Positions 15,974 to 23,317 of a DNA stretch of 31,562 bases are shown here, in pieces. Position 1 is the first letter of the stretch; each line of letters opens with the position of its first letter. Made by a program: the position numbers and the translations under genes. The notes beneath the pieces were generated by a model that worked only from the letters and a program-made list of their open reading frames with translations, was not told the DNA's origin and made no database searches. Origin of the DNA: JBJFCE01 sp964437825 (GTDB taxonomy: Bacteria > Bacillota > Clostridia > Lachnospirales > Lachnospiraceae); the NCBI GenBank assembly GCA_964437825.1, contig CAYTIH010000031.1, positions 1 to 31,562 on the forward strand. Reading direction: 5' to 3'.

Positions 15974-16195
15974 ATATCGGCGGTACCACCCTGATTAACA
16001 GTCCGTTCTGCGTCTGCTTACGGTCTGTTCTGCTCATTGCTTCCGTTAACGCCGGAATTACGTTGCATTTACATGCACAGCTCCAAGGCAGGTTCCCTTC
16101 CTTCCGCATAAGAATCTCACACCGATCGATTCTCTCTCTGAAAAGCTTCCCGAAGGTACTAACCCTTTTCATCGCCATTTCATCATTATTCTATC
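15935..16195 (-). promoter_or_regulatory. T-box leader of proS
   Basis: The T-box core AGGGTGGTACCGCCG lies at 15978-15992 (minus strand) just ahead of a terminator hairpin, and a stem I region with an AGAGAGAGAA-type loop lies at about 16085-16180. T-boxes sense uncharged tRNA and switch from terminator to antiterminator. A CCU triplet at 16090-16092, in GAACCUGCC before the CUUGGAGC end of stem I, is a good candidate for the Pro specifier; this is my reading, not a fold calculation. Confidence 0.93.
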
Positions 16196-16239
16196 ATTCT
16201 TATATCATTTATTTACTTATCCTGTCTTTCTATGTTGTG

Positions 16240-16268
16240 ATTTTATTGCACACTTATTTATTTGTCAA
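16240..16268 (-). promoter_or_regulatory. Sigma-A promoter of the T-box-proS transcript
   Basis: Perfect TTGACA (16263-16268), 17-base spacer, TAAAAT (16240-16245) on the minus strand. The -35 overlaps the end of the upstream membrane protein gene. Predicted start near 16233, giving a leader of about 390 bases to the proS ATG. Confidence 0.75.
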
Positions 16269-17328
16269 GGCTTTTCTGCTCATCCCGCTCCATCGCCAGC
16301 TCCCGTATGAGCAGATAGGATAACGGTCCTGTGATAATTCCCAGTAAACCATACAGCCTGACTCCCAGAAAGACCGAAATCAGAATAATCAGCGGATGAA
16401 TCCCGATTTTACGTCCAATCAGCCTTGGCTCCATAAATTCTCGCACAAAATAACAGACCAGATATAAAAGCACCAGAAGGATTGCCTTTCCGGTTTTCCC
16501 GAGAATCAGTTCAAAGACGGCAAGCGGAATCAAAGTGATGCCCGTTCCGATAAAAGGGAGCATATCCAGAAATCCCACCAGATATCCCCATACGAAAGGC
16601 ATGGAATATCCCATCCGCCAGAAACCCACACTACAGATTCCTCCGATTACAGACATAATAATGATCTGTGCTTTCCCATAGGAAAGAATCATTCTGACAG
16701 TCTTGTCATAAATTTGCACCAGCCTGCGTGCATAAGTCTGTCTGCGAAATACGGCAACGATCTCCTGATAATCCTTTGCAAGTAAAATGGTAAATATAAA
16801 AAAAACAGCCCATAGGATACCGATATATCCGATTTTAGCAATTACATCGCTCGACAGCGTAAGCGCTGCCGGAATCGCCTCATCGCTGATCTGCTCGCCG
16901 ATTCCTTCCGCAGTCCGGATAATTCGCGCCTCGATCACAAGACTATCCAGCCCCGACAATTCTCCCAGATAGCAACAGCAGGTATGCAGGATCACGATAC
17001 ACTGCTCCTTCAGTTCTCCTATATGATCCATGCAAATGCCCAAAAAGTTCGCGGCCGCCCGGTAAATTACAAATAACAAAATTCCGGGTATGCCTGCAAT
17101 CAGAACCAGAATCGTCCCCATTAACAAACTGCGTCCGGCCTTATTCTTTCCGCAGCTTTTATATAAAAAATATCTGAGACCGGTAACTAATAGCCCTCCC
17201 AGTAAAAACGGCAACAGAAGCGGCAGGGCATATTTCATCAGCAGATACACCAATACCGTCACCGAGCCGATGCGTAAGACCTGATTTTTTTCGAATTCCT
17301 GCCTGATCTCTGCAAAAAAATTTCCCAT
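16258..17328 (-). CDS. AI-2E family (YtvI-like) polytopic membrane protein
   Basis: 356 residues of the AI-2E/UPF0118 permease family, whose members include the sporulation protein YtvI and various exporters. Pattern of membrane helices: paired helices at about 20-55, one at about 68-92, a central soluble loop (95-160), helix about 163-185, then a tight C-terminal cluster from about 215 with FLDMLPFIGTGITLIPLAVFELILG, the family's best conserved block. Substrate is unknown. No sporulation neighbour helps here, so the YtvI label is only a similarity of length and layout. Confidence 0.8.
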   Translation of the reverse strand: MGNFFAEIRQEFEKNQVLRIGSVTVLVYLLMKYALPLLLPFLLGGLLVTGLRYFLYKSCGKNKAGRSLLMGTILVLIAGIPGILLFVIYRAAANFLGICMDHIGELKEQCIVILHTCCCYLGELSGLDSLVIEARIIRTAEGIGEQISDEAIPAALTLSSDVIAKIGYIGILWAVFFIFTILLAKDYQEIVAVFRRQTYARRLVQIYDKTVRMILSYGKAQIIIMSVIGGICSVGFWRMGYSMPFVWGYLVGFLDMLPFIGTGITLIPLAVFELILGKTGKAILLVLLYLVCYFVREFMEPRLIGRKIGIHPLIILISVFLGVRLYGLLGIITGPLSYLLIRELAMERDEQKSLDK

Positions 17329-17407
17329 ACGGTATCCCCTTTGATTTTCTTTCTGAAGATAGTATGAGAAATTTTTAATTTTCTAATATGAATTTTGACT
17401 GTAAAAT

Positions 17408-18100
17408 TTATTTCGGCTGCCGGCAGCAAATCTGTTCAAACGCCGGTACTATTTCAAAACTCATAATTTCCTGTGTCAGCGGATGCTCCATTTCAAGCTT
17501 ATACGCGGCAAGCGCTATATGACGCAGCATCAAACGGGAAGCTGTCTCCTTTGCCAAAGCTCCTCCGTATTTCAGATCCCCCGCAAGCGGAAATCCTGCA
17601 TGACTCATTTGAAGTCTGATTTGATGAAAACGCCCTGTTTTTAAATCAATCTCTATTTTGGTGACATTCATGTCAGAATTATATTGTAACGTACGATAGC
17701 TTAGCTCTGCCCGTTTGGCGTCCCGAAACTGCGGCAGTTTCATTTGTTCTTCGGATACTGCCTGTCCAAGTCCGTTTTTCAGTTTCATCAGATAATCCAC
17801 CAGCACGGCTTCCTTTGGTTCTACATTGCCGCAGACAAGCGCCCGGTACGTTTTTTTCATCCGGCCATCCTGCACCTGCCTGCCAAGCTCGCCTGCTGCC
17901 TTCCTGTTCTTTGCAAATACAAGAATACCCTCTACCGGCTGATCCAGCCGATGAATCAAATAAAGCTCGCTGCCACCGACGTAATTTCTCAGCTCGCTTT
18001 CCGCATCCGACCGGGAAACATGCGCGCTCTGCGTTGCCAGTCCTGCCGGCTTATGGCAGATGATGATGGAATTGTCTTCGAACAGTATCCGGGTCTTCAT
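17408..18100 (-). CDS. RluA-family RNA pseudouridine synthase
   Basis: Isomerises uridine to pseudouridine in rRNA or tRNA; the target cannot be told from sequence. 230 residues with no N-terminal S4 domain. The catalytic-Asp motif is HRLDQPVEG at 50-58 (usual HRLDxxTSG; Asp53 kept), followed by KTYRALV and the GRFHQIRLQMSHAGFPLAGDLKYGG block. Start: ATG at 18098-18100, 6 bases after ATAAGG; the ATG six bases earlier touches that site. It lies 80 bases upstream of nothing related on either side. Confidence 0.9.
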   Translation of the reverse strand: MKTRILFEDNSIIICHKPAGLATQSAHVSRSDAESELRNYVGGSELYLIHRLDQPVEGILVFAKNRKAAGELGRQVQDGRMKKTYRALVCGNVEPKEAVLVDYLMKLKNGLGQAVSEEQMKLPQFRDAKRAELSYRTLQYNSDMNVTKIEIDLKTGRFHQIRLQMSHAGFPLAGDLKYGGALAKETASRLMLRHIALAAYKLEMEHPLTQEIMSFEIVPAFEQICCRQPK

Positions 18101-18146
18101 GCTCATCCTTATCCTAAATAAATACGCGTTTGCTCGTTAATAGCGC

Positions 18147-18305
18147 AAGAAAAACAAATGCCGCTTCGCGTCGCTTGTTTTTCTTTTACCTTCATATCAT
18201 ACTCGCAAGCCCGCGCCTTCGGTGCTTTATCGTCTGCTTCGCAGACCAGCATCTTGATAGAACCGTCCTCGTTTCCCCTTGAGGACGAGCCTGATTCGAT
18301 TCAGG
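18147..18305. other. Hairpin-dense segment between the acyltransferase and the pseudouridine synthase gene
   Basis: Five inverted repeats in 160 bases: AAGAAAAACAA/TTGTTTTTCTT (18147-18157 and 18175-18185), a GCGCC-TTC-GGTGC hairpin (18213-18225), a perfect GTCTGC-TTC-GCAGAC (18232-18246), GTCCTC/GAGGAC (18265-18270 and 18281-18286), and CCTGA-TTCGAT-TCAGG (18290-18305). The sequence is richer in GC than the acyltransferase beside it. A minus-strand frame of 47 codons (18109-18252) crosses it and stops just before the rluA-type start. I cannot assign it to a known RNA or element. Confidence 0.6.
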
Positions 18306-18333
18306 TTTTATTGAAATGGAAAAATTTGTTATT

Positions 18334-19407
18334 TTATTCAACCAATTGTTCCGCATACTTCACCGGTACCAGCGAAATAATCCACGATATAAATATACAA
18401 ATTGCATATATACATATGCATTCTAAAAAAGTATTTTGTTCCCAATTAAAATACACACACAACACATTGTTCCAACAATATCCCACTCCAACATGAATAC
18501 AAAATACACCCAAGCTATACTTTGAAAGAAATTTTAGTATTTTTCTCACGCTTGTTCCACATTTTTCAAACGGAAATTCGTAAAAGAATATAAATGCGAT
18601 GGTTGAATACGCAATAAGATATGTTCCTCCGTATCCAAATCCTTCTGCCGGAGATGTAAATAAGCCTCCGTATGCAATTACAAGCATAACCATAATACAG
18701 ATTAACGCTACACTTATTCGTTTTCCTTTCATTCTTTCAAGAATTTTACTATGTGCCAATAATAATCCAATACACGCCAACGGAAAAACTTCTGCTAATC
18801 TTCCTGTAGAGTATCTCAGTTCGTATTCATACCCGCCAAATAACCTATAATTAATTCCGGAATATTGAATCCCCAGAGCTGCTATTCCAAGGACCATCAT
18901 GATTTGCCAGGAATACTTATCGCACAACATAAAAACAACCCCAAAAACAACAGTTAAAACAATAAGGTCAAATAAATACCATAGTTGCGGACACAAATAT
19001 CTATCGCTCCCAAAAGCTATTTGCCAAAGCAAGTCTTTATAGGTATATCCAGCGCTTACCCCCCCCCGACTAAATCCCAGGCATTTCAATAAAACATCAA
19101 TTACCTTATATCCCAAATAATACAATACTGCCCAAGAAATATAAGGAAATAGCAGTCTCCATACTCGTTCCTTCATTTTGTGCACTTTCTTATCGACAAA
19201 TATCTTTTCAGTAAGAAAAAATGACATGATAACAAAAATAGGAACAGCTGCTCCTCTCATTCGATTCATCACTGAAACCGGGTAAAATCCAAGATGATCC
19301 AGACGCCAGTAATGGCAACACACAACACAAAAACTCAAAAACACTTTTGTAAATGCTATTCCATAATTATAGTTTTTTTCATCCATATTAATCATAAAAA
19401 TTACCAT
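18334..19407 (-). CDS. Acyltransferase 3 family membrane protein
   Basis: Probable O-acyltransferase that modifies a cell-surface glycan. 357 residues with about ten hydrophobic helices; the first carries the family-type VVCCHYW segment (about 28-34), and RGAAVPIFVIMSFFLTEK (51-68) follows as in acyltransferase 3 proteins. The gene is plainly more AT-rich than its neighbours, which suggests transfer. A run of nine Gs lies at codons 114-117. Start is uncertain: ATG 19405-19407 lies inside a 33-bp repeat, and the ATGs at 19393-19395 and 19384-19386 are alternatives; none has a good ribosome-binding site. Confidence 0.82.
   Translation of the reverse strand: MVIFMINMDEKNYNYGIAFTKVFLSFCVVCCHYWRLDHLGFYPVSVMNRMRGAAVPIFVIMSFFLTEKIFVDKKVHKMKERVWRLLFPYISWAVLYYLGYKVIDVLLKCLGFSRGGVSAGYTYKDLLWQIAFGSDRYLCPQLWYLFDLIVLTVVFGVVFMLCDKYSWQIMMVLGIAALGIQYSGINYRLFGGYEYELRYSTGRLAEVFPLACIGLLLAHSKILERMKGKRISVALICIMVMLVIAYGGLFTSPAEGFGYGGTYLIAYSTIAFIFFYEFPFEKCGTSVRKILKFLSKYSLGVFCIHVGVGYCWNNVLCVYFNWEQNTFLECICIYAICIFISWIISLVPVKYAEQLVE
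19059..19067 (-). repeat. G9 homopolymer inside the acyltransferase gene
   Basis: Nine consecutive Gs on the coding strand cover R114 to V117 (CGG GGG GGG GTA). The frame is open in this copy. Such tracts in surface-modification genes commonly mediate on/off switching by slipped-strand mispairing. Confidence 0.85.
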
Positions 19408-19436
19408 TCCGGAGCGTCAGCAACGGGGCGGCGGGA
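19404..19436. repeat. 33-bp dispersed repeat, copy 1
   Basis: The 33 bases beginning CCATTCCGGAGCGTCA and ending GGGGCGGCGGGA are identical to 31523-31555, in the same orientation. This copy lies between the response regulator stop and the acyltransferase and contains the acyltransferase's first ATG. Confidence 0.9.
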
Positions 19437-19458
19437 TCGCAAGACGATCTGGGGGCCA

Positions 19459-20148
19459 TCATACTTTAAAGCGGTATCCCACGCCCCAGATTGTTTCGAT
19501 ATACTGGGGTTTGGAGGTGTCGTATTCGATTTTCTCTCTGATCTTCTTGATATGAACAGTTACGGTTGCAATATCTCCGATCGAATCCATATCCCAGATC
19601 TCCCTGAACAGTTCTTCCTTGGTATACACATGATTGGGATTCTCTGCAAGGAAGGTTAACAGATCAAATTCCTTGGTCGTAAAATTTTTCTCTTCACCGT
19701 CCACATAAACACGGCGGGCTGTTTTGTCGATCTTAATTCCGCGGATTTCCACTATATCGTTCTGCTTTTGTCCGGAACCGACAAGCCTGTCATATCTGGC
19801 CAAGTGCGCCTTTACTCTTGCAACTAATTCACTGGGACTAAACGGCTTGGTCATATAGTCATCCGCGCCAAGTCCCAATCCTCTGATTTTATCAATATCA
19901 TCTTTTTTAGCGGAAACCATCAAGATAGGAATATTTTTTTCTTCCCGGATCCTTCGGCAAACTTCAAAGCCGTCCATTCCGGGCAGCATCAGATCAAGTA
20001 CCACCAGATCAAAGTCTTCATGGAGTGCTTTTTCAAGTCCGGTATCTCCGGCGTTTTCTATTTTCACCTGAAATTCTGACAGTTCCAAATAATCCTTTTC
20101 CAGATCAGCAATCTCTTTTTCATCCTCAATTATCAATATACGATTCAT
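19459..20148 (-). CDS. OmpR/PhoB-family response regulator
   Basis: DNA-binding response regulator paired with the histidine kinase 53 bases upstream. 229 residues: receiver domain with acidic pair E8/D9, phospho-acceptor D52 (VVLDLMLPGMDG) and K101 (TKPF), then a winged-helix effector domain at about 130-229 (TTKEFDLLTFLAENPNHVYTKEEL, VTVHIKKIREKIE, ETIWGVGYRFKV). Start: ATG at 20146-20148 with GGAGG 7 bases upstream; the frame is open farther but without a good site. The target genes are not evident. Confidence 0.93.
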   Translation of the reverse strand: MNRILIIEDEKEIADLEKDYLELSEFQVKIENAGDTGLEKALHEDFDLVVLDLMLPGMDGFEVCRRIREEKNIPILMVSAKKDDIDKIRGLGLGADDYMTKPFSPSELVARVKAHLARYDRLVGSGQKQNDIVEIRGIKIDKTARRVYVDGEEKNFTTKEFDLLTFLAENPNHVYTKEELFREIWDMDSIGDIATVTVHIKKIREKIEYDTSKPQYIETIWGVGYRFKV

Positions 20149-20201
20149 CTGTTTACCTCCGATATATTTATTACATGATAGGTTATTACTTAATTTATTA
20201 A

Positions 20202-21686
20202 TCACTGTACCGTTTCCGTATTCTCCATATATTTACGGAGCACAAAATGCATACAGGTACCTTCTTCTTCCTTACTGCTGGCCCAGATATATCCGCCGTG
20301 GTCCTCGATAATCTTTTTTACAATGGATAAACCGATTCCGCTGCCTCCCTGGGAGGAATTTCTCGATGCATCTGTACGGTAAAACCGTTCAAAGATGCGG
20401 CCGATCTCTTTTGCAGACACCCCTTTTCCATTGTCCTCTATTTCTACCCGGATCGAATCAATTTCATCCAAAATACGAATATCAATTTCTCCGTGCGGCT
20501 TATTCATATATTTGATACTGTTTCCGATAATGTTATTTACCACACGTTTCATCTGCTCGGGATCTGCGATGACAAATGTGTCAGGCGAAACCATGTTCGT
20601 ATAATTGAGCTTGATATTCTTGGATTCCAGATCAAGTCCGACTTCTTCCACACAATCATTAAAATAATCCGCCACATTCAGCTTGTGGAAATTGTACGGA
20701 ATCCGGTTCGAATCAATCCCGGAATATATGGTCAGTTCATTGATCAGCCGGTTCATATCATTCGCCTTGTTATAAATGGTCTTAATATAACGATCCATTT
20801 TTTCCGGCGTATCCGCAACGCCGTCCATGATTCCTTCCACATAGCCCTTAATGGAGGTGATCGGTGTCTTTAAATCGTGGGAAATATTACTGATCAGTTC
20901 CCGGTTCTGCCTGTCTGCCTGAATCTTCTCCTCCGCGGACTCTTTTAACCGCAGCCTCATTTGATTGTAGTTCTCATACAAATCCGCGACTTCGCCCGTT
21001 CCCTTGGAATCCATCACATAATCAAAATCCCCGTCCGCAATATGCTGCATTGCGGTATTTAACTGTGTCAACGGTACAAATACACCTCTCCTGATCCAAT
21101 GTGTCAAAAACAGACTGGTCAGCATCAGCACAAGAATTACCAAAATCACAATCGCCATAAGTAATCCGCCGGACATGATATTCTTTACGGTAGTAATAAT
21201 ATATGCATGTCCCCGCGTGCCATCCGGGCTTTCGAAATTCACTTGTTTAATTAAAACAGCCAATCCGTCCAGATAATAACCATGGTTTCCGAATTCGGTT
21301 CCGTCCTCCGACTGCAACAGAGCGGCACATACTTCCTCATTCGGCACGCCGCCGTTATAAGTCATAATACCGTTTTGTACCACAGCCAAATGCGACGCTT
21401 TTTCTCCTAAGAGCATATTGGTCTGCTCCAGAAAGCTTTCATTGGTAAACTGCTCGGGTGCAGTCTGTGCAACAACCTTCAGCTCCTCATACTCAGCCTC
21501 TGTCAGCTCGCTAAAGCCTTCCACAGGATTAGAGATCAGGGAGATACTGACATTCTCCACGCCATACAGTGCACGAAAATTCTGCCTCATCGTAACCTTC
21601 ATAATCCCATAGGTCAGACAAATTAAGATCACCGGCAGGATGACAATCGTCAGGAAAGTTACCATCAATCGGGTTCGTAATTTCAT
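20202..21686 (-). CDS. Sensor histidine kinase
   Basis: 494 residues: membrane helix about 8-31, extracytoplasmic sensor domain about 32-172, second helix about 173-196, HAMP about 197-250, HisKA with phospho-acceptor H270 (NISHDLKTPITSIKGYVEG), and HATPase with N-box (VVNNIIGNSIKYM, 382-394), G1 DNGKG (418-422), F-box ERFYRTD (433-439) and G2 GGSGIGLS (447-454). The signal is unknown. Cotranscribed with the response regulator that follows. The start ATG at 21684-21686 begins with the basic-hydrophobic MKLRTRLMVTFL expected of a kinase anchor. Confidence 0.93.
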   Translation of the reverse strand: MKLRTRLMVTFLTIVILPVILICLTYGIMKVTMRQNFRALYGVENVSISLISNPVEGFSELTEAEYEELKVVAQTAPEQFTNESFLEQTNMLLGEKASHLAVVQNGIMTYNGGVPNEEVCAALLQSEDGTEFGNHGYYLDGLAVLIKQVNFESPDGTRGHAYIITTVKNIMSGGLLMAIVILVILVLMLTSLFLTHWIRRGVFVPLTQLNTAMQHIADGDFDYVMDSKGTGEVADLYENYNQMRLRLKESAEEKIQADRQNRELISNISHDLKTPITSIKGYVEGIMDGVADTPEKMDRYIKTIYNKANDMNRLINELTIYSGIDSNRIPYNFHKLNVADYFNDCVEEVGLDLESKNIKLNYTNMVSPDTFVIADPEQMKRVVNNIIGNSIKYMNKPHGEIDIRILDEIDSIRVEIEDNGKGVSAKEIGRIFERFYRTDASRNSSQGGSGIGLSIVKKIIEDHGGYIWASSKEEEGTCMHFVLRKYMENTETVQ

Positions 21687-21747
21687 TTTTCCCTCGCTTC
21701 TGAGCCGGTCTTTCGCCGGCGTGAAATTTCCAAACGGAATTTACCGC

Positions 21748-21798
21748 AATGAAGTCATTACTGTAATGAAGTCACAAAGCTGAACTGTTACTATTATA
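21748..21798 (-). promoter_or_regulatory. Leader and -10 region of the two-component operon, with a 10-bp direct repeat
   Basis: A perfect TATAAT lies at 21793-21798 on the minus strand; the -35 is unclear. Downstream of it AATGAAGTCA occurs twice (21748-21757 and 21765-21774), a 17-base period. Spaced direct repeats are what OmpR-family regulators often bind, so autoregulation is possible. Confidence 0.4.
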
Positions 21799-21909
21799 GT
21801 ACACCCGGAAATCGGTTTCTATAAATAGTTCACGAATTATTCTAAAAAAAGAATAAATTTTTCTGCATTTCTACCAAATTATAAGCTGCCGTGTTGCAGC
21901 GTGTTACTA

Positions 21910-21955
21910 TCATAGGAAATCCATACACTTTAGCCCGGCAGGGTATTTCCTATGA
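21910..21955. repeat. Long inverted repeat in the kinase-rubrerythrin gap
   Basis: Perfect 11-bp arms TCATAGGAAAT (21910-21920) and ATTTCCTATGA (21945-21955) around a 24-base interior. It lies between the rubrerythrin terminator and the kinase promoter. A smaller hairpin, GCTGC-CGTGTT-GCAGC, is at 21885-21900. Role unknown. The rest of the 370-base gap 21687-22056 shows only the promoter region, this repeat and the terminator. Confidence 0.6.
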
Positions 21956-21958
21956 CAC

Positions 21959-21995
21959 AAAAAAGGATATGCCGGAACTCTCCGACATACCCTTT
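21959..21995 (-). terminator. Intrinsic terminator after reverse rubrerythrin
   Basis: A 15-bp near-perfect stem (AAAGGGTATGTCGGA with TCCGGCATATCCTTT, loop GAGT on the minus strand) ending in a T-run. It is 61 bases past the rubrerythrin stop. Confidence 0.88.
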
Positions 21996-22056
21996 CTTTT
22001 CCTATAAGATATCGATTTTAGGTCCGCAGCGAAGCGGCCATACGATTTCATATTTC

Positions 22057-22596
22057 TTAGCCAAAGTATCTCTTATATAATCCTTCGAACGCTCTGCCGT
22101 GTCTAGCCTCGTCGCGAGCCATCTCATGAACGGTGTCATGGATTGCATCCAGATTCTGCTCTTTTGCACGCTTTGCAAGATCAACCTTACCTGCAGTTGC
22201 ACCGTTTTCTGCTTCAATTCTCATTTCCAGATTCTTCTTGGTAGAATCGGTTACTACTTCGCCAAGGAGCTCTGCAAATTTTGCAGCATGCTCAGCTTCT
22301 TCATAAGCGGCCTTCTCCCAGTACAGACCGATTTCAGGATATCCCTCTCTGTGTGCAACTCTTGCCATTGCAAGGTACATACCAACTTCTGTGCACTCAC
22401 CATTGAAGTTTGCTCTTAAATCATCAATAATGTCCTGGCTTACACCCTGAGCTACGCCTACTACGTGCTCAGCTGCCCATGTCAGCTCACCGCCCTGAGC
22501 CACAAATTTGTCTGCAGGTGCCTTACAAACCGGACATACTTCAGGTGCCTGATCTCCTTCAAAAACATAGCCGCATACGGAACAAACAAATTTCAT
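22057..22596 (-). CDS. Reverse rubrerythrin (rubredoxin domain first)
   Basis: Non-haem di-iron peroxidase that reduces hydrogen peroxide with electrons from NAD(P)H via rubredoxin-type iron. The rubredoxin-like zinc-ribbon-style Fe(Cys)4 site is at the N-terminus (C5, C8, C21, C24), and the ferritin-like four-helix domain follows (about 50-179) with the Glu/His metal ligands in EEAEHA and HEMARDEARHG. This domain order, opposite to classical rubrerythrin, is typical of the reverse rubrerythrins of obligate anaerobes. It lies just downstream of perR on the same strand without a terminator between, so it is likely under PerR control. Confidence 0.95.
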   Translation of the reverse strand: MKFVCSVCGYVFEGDQAPEVCPVCKAPADKFVAQGGELTWAAEHVVGVAQGVSQDIIDDLRANFNGECTEVGMYLAMARVAHREGYPEIGLYWEKAAYEEAEHAAKFAELLGEVVTDSTKKNLEMRIEAENGATAGKVDLAKRAKEQNLDAIHDTVHEMARDEARHGRAFEGLYKRYFG

Positions 22597-22695
22597 AATC
22601 TTATTCTCCTTTTTTATTTTTTTATTTGAGTAGAGTCCGCTAATACTCTTCTACATCCTCTTTCGTATAACAGAATCCGGATTATTTTCGCTTCC

Positions 22696-23088
22696 TCAAT
22701 CGATACGTTCATGGATACAGTCGCCACAGGTCCCGTAAAAATACGTTACATGTCCTGCAATCTGTCCGTTAAAATTCATCCCTGCGATATCCTTAATCCT
22801 TTCAATGCTTTCCATCTCCAGATCCATAACTCTGCCGCATTTTTGGCATACAAAATGATAATGTTCCGAAGTATCCGCATCAAAATGATCCTGTCCGTCT
22901 CCGACACGAAGTCTTTGGATCTCCCCCAGATCCGCAAGCAGTGTCAGATTACGATATACCGTACCAAGACTGATATTTGGATATTGTTTGCTGACATTCA
23001 TATAAACAACCTCAGCCGTAGGGTGATCATTTCTGGTATACAGAAATTCTTTTATTGCATCTCTCTGCCTGCTGTGTTTTAATGCCAT
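22696..23088 (-). CDS. perR: Peroxide-sensing Fur-family regulator PerR
   Basis: Fe(II)-bound repressor that is inactivated by peroxide through histidine oxidation. 130 residues: winged-helix domain about 1-70, dimerisation domain after. The regulatory iron ligands known from B. subtilis PerR can be placed: H22, D70, H76, H78 and D89; the Asp at the last position favours PerR over Fur, which has Glu. The structural zinc Cys are C81, C84, C121 and C124. Start: ATG at 23086-23088 with GAGGAG 7 bases upstream; an earlier ATG at 23103 lacks a site. Divergent from luxS and followed by reverse rubrerythrin. Confidence 0.9.
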   Translation of the reverse strand: MALKHSRQRDAIKEFLYTRNDHPTAEVVYMNVSKQYPNISLGTVYRNLTLLADLGEIQRLRVGDGQDHFDADTSEHYHFVCQKCGRVMDLEMESIERIKDIAGMNFNGQIAGHVTYFYGTCGDCIHERID

Positions 23089-23113
23089 TGATTTACTCCT
23101 CAATTCAAATATC

Positions 23114-23126
23114 AGTAATGATTACT
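23114..23126 (-). promoter_or_regulatory. Candidate PerR box at the perR start site
   Basis: AGTAATGATTACT is a perfect 6-1-6 inverted repeat placed 6 bases downstream of the perR -10, at the predicted transcription start. It resembles the Per/Fur box (TTATAATnATTATAA type). A repressor there would block its own transcription. Confidence 0.55.
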
Positions 23127-23132
23127 ATATTC

Positions 23133-23160
23133 ATTATACATATTTCGAAATTGAAGTCAA
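23133..23160 (-). promoter_or_regulatory. Sigma-A promoter of perR
   Basis: TTGACT (23155-23160), 16-base spacer, perfect TATAAT (23133-23138) on the minus strand. Overlaps the luxS promoter on the other strand. Confidence 0.75.
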
Positions 23161-23180
23161 TAGTTTTTGATATGTATAAT
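23151..23180 (+). promoter_or_regulatory. Sigma-A promoter of luxS
   Basis: TTGAAG (23151-23156), 18-base spacer, perfect TATAAT (23175-23180). The -35 boxes of luxS and perR overlap in TTGAAGTCAA (23151-23160). Leader to the luxS ATG is about 130 bases; TATACT at 23203-23208 is a weaker alternative -10. Confidence 0.55.
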
Positions 23181-23317
23181 GAAAAAATAATTTTTTAATG
23201 TTATACTATATTGCGTAAAATATAAAACATGCGGAGAAATCATTATAAATTTAGAATTTGATTTTTCGGCTTATCACTCTGTCTCAATCACTTTATATCA
23301 GAAAGGACTCAGTCAAT

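Noticed and set aside
15933..16178. 81-codon minus-strand frame in the proS leader
   Set aside because: It lies over the T-box core and terminator, which explain the sequence.
18109..18252. 47-codon minus-strand ORF ending just before the pseudouridine synthase start
   Set aside because: No convincing ribosome-binding site and it coincides with the hairpin cluster; kept only as a point to test, not called as a gene.
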